Part shown: piece after piece, positions 17,307-23,644 of the stretch
How the letters are laid out: each line of letters begins with the position of its first letter
Position numbering within the stretch: position 1 is the stretch's first letter
Assembly (NCBI GenBank): GCA_024226735.1
Contig: JAAELL010000059.1
Location: 1 to 40,591, forward strand
Length of the DNA: 40,591 nt
Reading direction: 5' to 3'
Source: a bacterium
GTDB taxonomy: Bacteria > Planctomycetota > UBA1135 > GCA-002686595
Position numbers and translations under genes: made by a program
The notes under the pieces: model-generated
Seen by the model: the letters and a program-made list of their open reading frames with translations, nothing else
What the model was told of the DNA's origin: nothing
Databases searched by the model: none

Positions 17307-17675
17307 ATGGAACTGAGAAATTCGCAACAACCGGGCAACGGACCCGAGCGCTTCCGCAAGCCGGTCGCGCCCGACGCCGCGGCCGAAGTGCGCGAACAGC
17401 TCGTCAAGACCCAAGAGACCACGAGCAGCGAGTTGGCGGAAGCGCGCCAGAGGGTCGAGCGCGTCAAAGCAGACGCGGCCGACCGTGCGCTGCGAATGCC
17501 TCCCGGTGCGGACAAGCTCGACTTGTCGAGTGCCGCGACGGCGCTCGCGGCGGACGAGGGTGAGCGAGATCGCGCTGACCTCGTCTCCGAGCTCAAGGCC
17601 GCGTACGAGTCCGGGACGCTGAACGGCCGGTCGCGGATCGAGCGCGCGGCGCAACGTCTCCTGGGCGGCGAGTAA
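17307..17675 (+). CDS. FlgM-like anti-sigma-28 factor
   Basis: About 122 residues from MELRNSQQP. The C-terminal half fits the FlgM domain: ADKLDLSSAATALA, then an E/R/D-rich helix, then DLVSELKAAYESGTLNGRSRIERAAQRLL, as in FlgM proteins that bind and block FliA. The N-terminal half is charged and probably disordered, as in FlgM. Two starts are possible. ATG at 17307 has GAGGAGGG 7 bp upstream. ATG at 17280 has AAGGAG 8 bp upstream, and its first codons (MEMTEEG) are encoded by the second ribosome site, so 17307 is preferred. There are no flagellar genes in the window. It is therefore either an orphan FlgM or a regulator of another sigma factor. Confidence 0.8.
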   Translation: MELRNSQQPGNGPERFRKPVAPDAAAEVREQLVKTQETTSSELAEARQRVERVKADAADRALRMPPGADKLDLSSAATALAADEGERDRADLVSELKAAYESGTLNGRSRIERAAQRLLGGE

Positions 17676-17704
17676 GAACGCCAGGAACCCGCAATGGATC
17701 GAGC

Positions 17705-17797
17705 CTAGTGGTGTGATGCAGACAGGTGCGGTCTTATCCCGAGTTCGCGTGCATGCGGGCCGGGATACGACTGCGAATGTCTGAATCACGCCACTAG
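17705..17797. repeat. Palindromic element 2 (CTAG-bounded, 93 bp)
   Basis: The sequence runs from CTAGTGGTGTGATGCAGACA to TGTCTGAATCACGCCACTAG, its imperfect reverse complement. Inner words also pair (TATCCCG with CGGGATA around a GCGTGCATGCGG centre), so nearly the whole element can fold into one hairpin. It starts 30 bp after the FlgM-like stop, where it may also act as a transcription end for that gene. Its ends match those of the 167 bp element at 13268. Confidence 0.85.
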
Positions 17798-17812
17798 ATC
17801 CCCTCCAACCTC

Positions 17813-17881
17813 CTAATACCGGCCGTCCTGGATCAATAGCCGCAGCTTCGACTTCCACCCGATCGTCGGCGATTCGGTCAG
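17813..17881 (-). pseudogene. In-frame duplicate of the upstream gene's C-terminal tail
   Basis: Directly after the TAG stop of the 417-residue secreted protein, the same frame reads LTESPTIGWKSKLRLLIQDG then RY and a TAG stop. The true C-terminus of that protein is LTPPEIGWKDRMRFLIQDGE. About 12 of 20 residues match (IGWK, R, LIQDG). The DNA differs at many synonymous sites, so this is not a fresh tandem copy. It is best read as the last 22 codons of a lost paralogue, brought next to the surviving gene by deletion. Stop-codon readthrough producing a double tail is the alternative. Confidence 0.6.
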
Positions 17882-19135
17882 CTACTCTCCGTCTTGAATG
17901 AGAAAGCGCATGCGGTCCTTCCACCCAATCTCCGGTGGCGTCAGCGTGCTGCCCGGCGGGAACGACGTCCCGGCTCCCCCACCGTCGACATCCGGTTCGC
18001 CGAGGACGAGGATCAACTCCTCCCAACCGTTCTCGTCGATCATCGGTGTCTCGCGCAACACCCGCACTCCGAAGAAGAGGTGAGTCGAGCCGGCAGGGAT
18101 CGTGATCTGCCAAGTCTCGGGCACGGTTCCTTGCCTGTGCCACACGCCATTCGGCGTGATGAGATTGAAGTCCTCACCAGCCGTCGCGGCCCCCATCGCA
18201 CCCGAGGGTTCGCCCATGTGCAGCGTGATCGTCAGCGGTTCGTCGAACTGCGCCTCGTCCTCACCGAAACGCCACGTCCCGGGCGCGAGCTCGACGTTGG
18301 CTTCCTTGATCCAAATGCGGTGCCACTTGTACTCGTTCACGTTGCCCGGACCGAGCCCGTAGCCGTTGCCCTCGTGCAGCACCTCGGTGTCCATCACGGG
18401 GATCTTGGTCGTGGCCTGGAAACTTCCGAAGTGCACGACCGGGCCCGATCCAGGATCGTTGACGGGAAAGAGCTCGAGGTCCGCGTTCCAGCCCTCGACG
18501 ATGAAGCGCACGTGGGCGTTCCAGCCAGCGCCCATCTGCACCGGCGGCTGCTGCGTGTCCAGGGCCCCCACCAGGCGCACGCTCACCTCGTTCAGGTCCG
18601 CCAGGGTCGGCGGAGAAACGTGCTTGCGGAACGCGAACCAGACGGGCAAATCGCGGAGGCCCGCCGGGAAGACGAAATCGTACAAGAGCCCGGTCGGCGT
18701 CATGCCGACGGGCGGGATCGGAGCGGCCGCCAGCTCCTTCTGCGGGTTGTCGTCGTACGGGACGACGTCGACGCCGATCGCGAGGTGCTCCGACTCTACC
18801 GCGAAGCGCAGGGTGATGTCGTGGGTCCAGGGGTAGTCGGCGCAGCAGACGTTGCCGGAGTTGTTCAGGTTGACGTCCTTGAGCCGGTAGACGAGGTAGT
18901 CACAGTTCCAGTCGACGAGGAACGGAGTCGGCACCGGCCCACTGCCGGGGATGTCGTTGACGGACACGCTCTTGGTCGAGGCCTCGGGCGAAGTCCAGGG
19001 TGTCCCGTGCCCGGTCTGCACGAAGCGCGGCGGGATGTAGTGGTCGGCGAGGGCCACGAGACTGCAGGCGACAGCGGCCGCCGCGCCGGTGATCAGGCGC
19101 GGGCGAATCCAGGTGCGAGTGAGCAGATTGGGCAT
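17882..19135 (-). CDS. Secreted protein of unknown function
   Basis: A 417-residue protein with an N-terminal export signal (basic MPNLLTRTWIRPR, then LITGAAAAVACSLVALA). The mature chain is rich in aromatic and acidic residues and predicted beta strands, with no catalytic motif seen. Three cysteines cluster early (WNCDYLV, VCCADYPW). Two similar segments speak of a value or force: VWFAFRKHV...LADLNEVSVRLVG and LFFGVRVLRETPMIDENGWEELILVLGEP. This pattern suggests two repeats of a beta-sandwich or a capsid-like surface layer component, but no family is recognised. The C-terminal IGWKDRMRFLIQDG is echoed after the stop codon. It is a single gene flanked by gaps of about 130 bp. Confidence 0.85.
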   Translation of the reverse strand: MPNLLTRTWIRPRLITGAAAAVACSLVALADHYIPPRFVQTGHGTPWTSPEASTKSVSVNDIPGSGPVPTPFLVDWNCDYLVYRLKDVNLNNSGNVCCADYPWTHDITLRFAVESEHLAIGVDVVPYDDNPQKELAAAPIPPVGMTPTGLLYDFVFPAGLRDLPVWFAFRKHVSPPTLADLNEVSVRLVGALDTQQPPVQMGAGWNAHVRFIVEGWNADLELFPVNDPGSGPVVHFGSFQATTKIPVMDTEVLHEGNGYGLGPGNVNEYKWHRIWIKEANVELAPGTWRFGEDEAQFDEPLTITLHMGEPSGAMGAATAGEDFNLITPNGVWHRQGTVPETWQITIPAGSTHLFFGVRVLRETPMIDENGWEELILVLGEPDVDGGGAGTSFPPGSTLTPPEIGWKDRMRFLIQDGE

Positions 19136-19267
19136 GGCGGGTCCGTCGTGAACTGGGAATCGCTAATAGGACCCCTCGGGCCGCTTTTCGTCACGCCCAT
19201 TATGACGCGGAACGACACCTTCGCCCGGCCCCGGACGAAGGTGCCGTCACAGCCCCCCTCAGGGCGT

Positions 19268-19681
19268 TCAACGCCGGGCGGTCACCATGATTTCGACGCG
19301 GGCCTCACCCGGCAGGGCCGCCACCGCAACGCACGCGCGCGCGGGGTACGGCGCGGGAAAGCGCCCCCCGTAGATCTCGTTGAGCTCACCGTAGCGCCCC
19401 ATGTCGGTCAGATAGACGGTCGATGCAACGACGTCCGCGAGGGTCAACCCCTCGCGCGCGAGCTCGGCTTCGACTGCGTCGATCGTCGTCTCGACCTCGT
19501 GGGCGAAGCTCTGGCCACGCTCGCCGATCTTGCCCGAGACAAAGCAGAAATCGCCCGAAACGACAGCGGCGGAGTAGGGGCCGAGCGCGCCCTCGGCCGC
19601 GACGTGACGGGTCGCGGGAGTCGAGACGCACGAGAGGGTGAGGGGGAGCAGCGTGAGCGCTGTGGCGATGCGATGAACCAT
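19268..19681 (-). CDS. RidA (YjgF) family protein with lipoprotein signal
   Basis: A 137-residue protein. The RidA fold is recognisable along the whole length: GPYSAAVVSGDFCFVSGKIG, TIDAVEAELAREGLTLADVV, VYLTDMGRYGELNEIYGGRF, PARACVAVAALP and ARVEIMVTA. The key arginine of RidA enamine/imine deaminases (Arg115 here, in PARACV) and the following glutamate (Glu130) are present, so deaminase activity is plausible. Unusually, it begins with a lipoprotein signal (LTLLPLTLSC, lipidated Cys18), which places it in the periplasm or outer membrane, whereas RidA is normally cytosolic. It lies 32 bp downstream of a TPR lipoprotein gene on the same strand. Confidence 0.9.
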   Translation of the reverse strand: MVHRIATALTLLPLTLSCVSTPATRHVAAEGALGPYSAAVVSGDFCFVSGKIGERGQSFAHEVETTIDAVEAELAREGLTLADVVASTVYLTDMGRYGELNEIYGGRFPAPYPARACVAVAALPGEARVEIMVTARR

Positions 19682-19713
19682 CGCGGCATTCTGACCAAAG
19701 GGTCGCGCGCGGG

Positions 19714-20757
19714 CTACTCGGGGCCCGTGCCTGCCTTTGTCGTGCGCAACTCGCGCTCGCGCGCGACCAGAGCGTCGAGCGTCCCGGGTGCCGAGACCTC
19801 GATTCCCGCTTCGGTGTAGAAGCGCTTGGCCGTCTGCAGCCGCCTCAGCGCCTGCCGGACGTCGCCCTCACTCGCATCGATGTCGGCGAGCTCCGATTGG
19901 TGACGCCCGATCCACTCGGCGTCGTTCTTGCTACCGCTCTGCATATAGCGCCTGCGCAGCACGTCGAGGGAGCGCTCGAGCATGTCGCGCGCGTGCTCCT
20001 TCCGACCCACCTTGCGCAGACCGTGCGCGAGCATCCAGTCGTACTTGGTTCGACGCCGGTCACCACCGATCGACAGCGCCAGCTCGTGCCCGCGCCGGAA
20101 CGCGGTCAACGCTTGATCGTGCAGCCCGCGCTCGTCGAGCAACCAAGCGAGATTCGTCCACTGCTCGGCTTCCCAACTCTGCTCCTCGGCCCGACGCGCG
20201 ATGTCGATGCCGCGCCGCGCCCACTCGAGCTGGAGCGAGCCCGTGGTGACCGAAGTCGCCATGTGCGCCGCCTGTAGCGCGCTGTCGAGGTTCTCGTTCG
20301 CAACGCCGTATCCGTACAGCTCGCGGTAGGTGCTCTCAGCGGCTTCGACCTGACCGTCGGCCGTCTCGAACATGCCGCGCGCCAAGAGGTAGCGGCTCCA
20401 GGTCGCCGGCTCACCGTCGTGTGCCGCGTCGGCTGCGAGATCGAGCCACGTGCGCCCCTCGGCGTGATCGCCCACGATCGCGAGGACGATGGCCACCTGC
20501 GCGGAGGCGGAGGCGAAGGTGGTTGTGTCACCTGCCTCGCGCGCCTGCAGCGCGCCAACCTTGTAGGCCTCCAGTGCCTCGTCGTACGCACGCACTCGAA
20601 ACGCACGGTCGCCGCGCGCGAGCACTTCGCGCGGATTCGCCTCGACAGGCGTCTCCGTCGACGTGGTCGTGCAGCCGGCCAAGAGCGCGAGGACCACGGG
20701 TGCGAGTCCCCAAACGAGACCCAAAGCGAGGCGGTGCGGGGGTAGCAGGGCGCACAT
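19714..20757 (-). CDS. TPR-repeat lipoprotein
   Basis: A 347-residue protein starting at MCALLPPHRL; the frame extends 78 codons upstream but that part is Arg/Pro-rich antisense sequence. The signal peptide ends in a lipobox (LALLAGC, Cys29). The mature part is all helical, with repeated TPR-like pairs: ARGDRAFRVRAYDEALEAYKVGAL, ASASAQVAIVLAIVGDHAEGRTW, and WTNLAWLLDERGLHDQALTAFRRGHEL. It is likely a periplasmic scaffold, with no enzymatic motif. GAGG lies just upstream of the ATG. It is the first gene of a two-gene unit with the RidA-like lipoprotein, and is divergent from the Ig-like exported protein gene (80 bp between starts). Confidence 0.88.
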   Translation of the reverse strand: MCALLPPHRLALGLVWGLAPVVLALLAGCTTTSTETPVEANPREVLARGDRAFRVRAYDEALEAYKVGALQAREAGDTTTFASASAQVAIVLAIVGDHAEGRTWLDLAADAAHDGEPATWSRYLLARGMFETADGQVEAAESTYRELYGYGVANENLDSALQAAHMATSVTTGSLQLEWARRGIDIARRAEEQSWEAEQWTNLAWLLDERGLHDQALTAFRRGHELALSIGGDRRRTKYDWMLAHGLRKVGRKEHARDMLERSLDVLRRRYMQSGSKNDAEWIGRHQSELADIDASEGDVRQALRRLQTAKRFYTEAGIEVSAPGTLDALVARERELRTTKAGTGPE

Positions 20758-20837
20758 CCGCCTCAGCCTACCCGGAGTCGCTCGCCGGAAACGAGTCCAA
20801 CCGGTAACCTGTTGCGCTTCGAACGAGAGGGGAAGGA

Positions 20838-21854
20838 TTGATCCGAACGAATTCGAGAGCCCTGGCCGCGGTCGGCGTCGCCCTCGTCGCGGTCGCCGCC
20901 TTGGTCGGCCGTTGGACGAGTGAGCGCCCGGTCTCGGCCGAGGAGCGCGGCGCCATGCTCGAGGATGCGCCGCTCGAGCCGGACAGGCCACTCAGGCCGG
21001 AGTCTGGGCTCGCGGCGGACACGCAGAGTGAGCGGGAGGCGACCCAGCGCGCGATGCTCGTCGTCCACGTCGTCGAGACCGCATCGAGCCCCGGCGGCCC
21101 GCACGCACGCCCCGTCGCGGGCCTGGGCGTTCACGCCGGACCGGCGCGCGCCCCGCACGCCGTCCCCCTCGCGCCGGCGACGACCGACGTGTATGGCAAC
21201 GCGACGTGCGAAGTCGAGCCCGGCGCGCCCCTGTGGGTCTTCGTGCAGGGCGCGGCGGACAGCGACGGGCGCGAGGTCGCGCCGCTCACACCCGGTGAGC
21301 GGAGGACGATCGAGGTCGCACTCGAGGCCGAGACGGCGCGCGACTTCTTCGGACGCGTCGTCGATCGCGTCACCGGCCGGCCGGTCGTGATGGCACGGGT
21401 CCGCTTCTCGTCATCGGCCAGCGGGGAATCGACGAGCCACACGGATGCCGACGGACGCTTTCGGATCCGCGAGGCGCTCCTGCGGGGTGCCATCTGCCGC
21501 GTCGACGCCCCGGGCTACGTCGAGCTGCGGCTCGACGTGCATCCCGAACAGGGCACCGAGCCGAGTCCGTTCGTCGCGCACCTCGCCGAGATCGCGCGAC
21601 TGCGCGCGACCGTGACGAGCCGTTCGGGTGCTCCGGTCGCCGGGGCGCGCGTCACCGTACGCCCCGCATCCAAAGCGGACGGGACGCCCGAATGGAGCGC
21701 GGTCAGCGCGTCCGATGGTGCCTGCGTGTTCGACGCGCTGCCGCCCGACATTCCGCTGTACGTCGAGTGCGCAGCGGTTACGCGGGCCGAGCCCGTCGTC
21801 TTGTTTCCTGGCGAGGAGCACCGGACGACGCTCGTACGAAGCGGCGATCGGTAG
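20838..21854 (+). CDS. Exported or membrane-anchored carboxypeptidase-regulatory-like protein
   Basis: A 338-residue protein with a TTG start at 20838 preceded by a purine-rich GAGGGGAAGGA. The N-terminal hydrophobic segment (ALAAVGVALVAVAALVG, about 8-24) is a signal or anchor. Three Ig-like modules follow: LVVHVVETA...PVAGLGVHA, FGRVVDRVTGRPVVMARVRF with HTDADGRFRI, and RATVTSRSGAPVAGARVTV with DGACVFDALP. These are the same kind of module found in the kinase and in both tethered sigma factors of this window, here without a cytoplasmic output domain. The function is unknown. It might bind the same ligand or partner surface. Confidence 0.85.
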   Translation: MIRTNSRALAAVGVALVAVAALVGRWTSERPVSAEERGAMLEDAPLEPDRPLRPESGLAADTQSEREATQRAMLVVHVVETASSPGGPHARPVAGLGVHAGPARAPHAVPLAPATTDVYGNATCEVEPGAPLWVFVQGAADSDGREVAPLTPGERRTIEVALEAETARDFFGRVVDRVTGRPVVMARVRFSSSASGESTSHTDADGRFRIREALLRGAICRVDAPGYVELRLDVHPEQGTEPSPFVAHLAEIARLRATVTSRSGAPVAGARVTVRPASKADGTPEWSAVSASDGACVFDALPPDIPLYVECAAVTRAEPVVLFPGEEHRTTLVRSGDR

Positions 21855-22109
21855 TCCCCAGTTCCACAGGCTAGCAGGCTGTCGGAGTAGCCGCGCGACC
21901 TCTTCGTCGAGGCGCGCCGCTTCACGCCAAGCCACATCGAGCTCGCCCTCGAGCCGAGTGACCTCCTCGCGCCGGCGCCCGAGCTCGTCGCGTTGCGCCG
22001 CAAGCTCCACTTCGTGCTCGGCGTGCACGAGCTTGTGCCCGCGCAGGTCCATGCGTAGCTCGCGCAGCACGAGGTGGTTCGTCTGGAGCATGTCGAAGGT
22101 GGGCGTCAC
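21855..22109 (-). pseudogene. Truncated coiled-coil protein gene
   Basis: GTG at 22109 has a good GGAGG 6 bp upstream and begins a frame reading TPTFDMLQTNHLVLRELRMD, then a strong coiled coil (AEHEVELAAQRDELGRRREEV, ELDVAWREAARLDEEVARLL). After about 80 residues the frame runs antisense into the end of the 338-residue gene (the open frame ends at 21411) and loses all protein character. The start and early codons look genuine, so the gene has probably lost its 3' part at about 21860-21890, next to the words GCTAGCAGGCTGTCGGAG. A shortened, still expressed coiled coil is possible. Confidence 0.45.
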
Positions 22110-22240
22110 GCGCGGCCTCCGGCGCGTTCCGCGTCAGGCGATCGACCGCGCGCGCGAAGCCGTGCTCAACGATAGTACGGACGCCTGAGGGTCGGTCACG
22201 AGCTGAGCTCGGACGCGAGCCACCAGCGGCACGCCTGAAC

Positions 22241-22280
22241 GTTCGCCATGCAGGGCCCATTCGGGCACTGCATGGCGAAC
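22241..22280. repeat. Long stem-loop (13 bp perfect inverted repeat)
   Basis: GTTCGCCATGCAG (22241-22253) and CTGCATGGCGAAC (22268-22280) are perfect reverse complements. The 14-nt loop pairs again (GCCC / GGGC), giving about 17 pairs with one mismatch. It lies 42 bp before the DinB-like start codon. A second small inverted repeat (GATGTT / AACATC) follows at about 22288-22303. Either a large operator or a leader hairpin that limits readthrough is possible; there is no T-tract. Confidence 0.7.
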
Positions 22281-22321
22281 TCGGGAAGATGTTCTGCAAC
22301 ATCGGGGTAGACTTCGGACCC

Positions 22322-22804
22322 ATGCAGTGGATCGACGCTCTCATGCCCCAAACGCGGCACCACTATCGCTGGCTCGACGCGGCGGTCGGGGACGTCGGTC
22401 ACGAACATGCGAGTTCCCGCCTCACGGAGAAGGGGCCGTCGATCGCATGGATCGTCGGGCACCTGACGGACGTCAGCGACTCGGTCGCCGAGGCCGTCGG
22501 CGGCATCGGACGCATGCTCGACCCGGCCGCGCCGCAGGCGGAGGTGGCGGACGAGCGCACGTGGCGGGCGCTCGTGCACGATTGGAACGCGGTCTCGGTG
22601 CGCACGCTGGCCAGCCTCGAGCGCTTGAGCGACGAGGTACTGGAGTCGGCACCGTCGATGGCGATCCTGCCCCAGTTCGCCGATCGCCTGAGCACGCGCC
22701 ACGCGTTCTGGTCGGGGCACCTCTTCCACGTCGCCTACCACCTGGGTCAGGTCGGGAGCCTGAGGGCCGCGTCGGGCCTGGGGTGGGCCGAGAGCGGGGC
22801 CTGA
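22322..22804 (+). CDS. DinB-like four-helix protein
   Basis: A 160-residue protein from MQWIDALMPQ; an upstream ATG at 22289 would overlap a hairpin and was not chosen. The DinB/YfiT-like pattern is clear: a first helix TRHHYRWLDAAVGDV, then SIAWIVGHLTDVSD with one expected metal-ligand His, and a last helix pair HAFWSGHLFHVAYHLGQVGSLRAALG-like (here GSLRAASG) carrying the HxxxH ligands. Members of this superfamily bind a divalent metal and often act as thiol-dependent transferases or damage-induced proteins of unknown substrate. It is a single gene preceded by a strong hairpin. Confidence 0.85.
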   Translation: MQWIDALMPQTRHHYRWLDAAVGDVGHEHASSRLTEKGPSIAWIVGHLTDVSDSVAEAVGGIGRMLDPAAPQAEVADERTWRALVHDWNAVSVRTLASLERLSDEVLESAPSMAILPQFADRLSTRHAFWSGHLFHVAYHLGQVGSLRAASGLGWAESGA

Positions 22805-22851
22805 CGCGCCCCTCGGCGGACCCATCTGTAGAACGCCGATCCCTACTACAT

Positions 22852-22992
22852 CTAGTGTTGATCGCCTATAGAGGGTCCATATCATGTGCCTTCGCGCTCA
22901 GGCGAGCGGGCTCAGGCGCCGCGTGAAACATCCGGATCGCTCGGCTCAGCCCGATCCCGCGCTCCGGCCGTTCTTTCGACTCACACCACTAG
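22852..22992. repeat. Palindromic element 3, degenerate
   Basis: The right end, GACTCACACCACTAG at 22978-22992, matches the ends of the elements at 13268 and 17705 at almost every base. A weak left end, CTAGTGTTGAT at 22852, may be its decayed partner. The interior shows no clear symmetry. The right end lies 40 bp before the recognisable part of the broken nrdB gene. Confidence 0.5.
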
Positions 22993-23031
22993 CCCTGCGC
23001 CATCGAATGCGTCCCTCGCTCGACACTGCTG

Positions 23032-23543
23032 CCGTACTCGATCGTGTCGAACAATCTCGTGCTGTCGCTCTACAAGCACATCGACTCGCCGGAAGTGCGG
23101 ATGTACCTGTCGCGGCAGCTCTACGAGGAGGCGCTGCACGTGCTGTTCTACCTCACGCTGCTCGACACCGAACATCAAGGAGCGCGAGGAAGCCTTCGCG
23201 GCGATCCACAACATCCCCTCGATCGCGCGCAAACGACGAGCACATGGAGGCCCAGGTCGTGACGATGCTGGAGGAGGCGGTCGAGTGCGAGACGCTGTTC
23301 GCCGAGGACCTCCTGTCGGGCGGCGTGCCCGGGCTCTCGCAGCGCGACATGCGCGCGTACCTCGAGTTCGTCGCCGACCAACGGCTCGCCAACCTCGGTC
23401 TCGAACCGCGCTACGGGACCAAGAACCCCTTCAGCTTCATGGAGCTCCAGGACGTCCAGGAGCTCTCCAACTTCTTCGAGCGTCGCGTGTCGGCCTACCA
23501 GGTCGCCGTGACCGGCGAAGTCGCCTTCGACGAGACTTTTTGA
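23032..23543 (+). pseudogene. nrdB: Decayed ribonucleotide reductase small subunit
   Basis: Three pieces of a class I ribonucleotide reductase beta chain lie in three different frames. Frame one (from 23032) reads PYSIVSNNLVLSLYKH, then SRQLYEEALHVLFYLTLLD, including the EEALH metal-ligand helix. Frame two reads NIKEREEAFAAIHNIPSIARK. Frame three reads DEHMEAQVVTMLEEAVECE and continues to the natural C-terminus FERRVSAYQVAVTGEVAFDETF. The N-terminus is missing. The segment between IARK and DEHMEAQ, which should hold the second set of iron ligands, is deleted (probably 90 residues or more), and there are at least two frame changes. It cannot make an active enzyme, so an intact copy must exist elsewhere. 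Confidence 0.88.
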
Positions 23544-23644
23544 ACGACGGATCGACGACAGCGAGGCCGGGGACAAGGCCCCCCGGTCGGACAAGTGATG
23601 GGGCGCGGGACTTGGCCGATCGCCATCTTCCTTAGGATGTGGGC

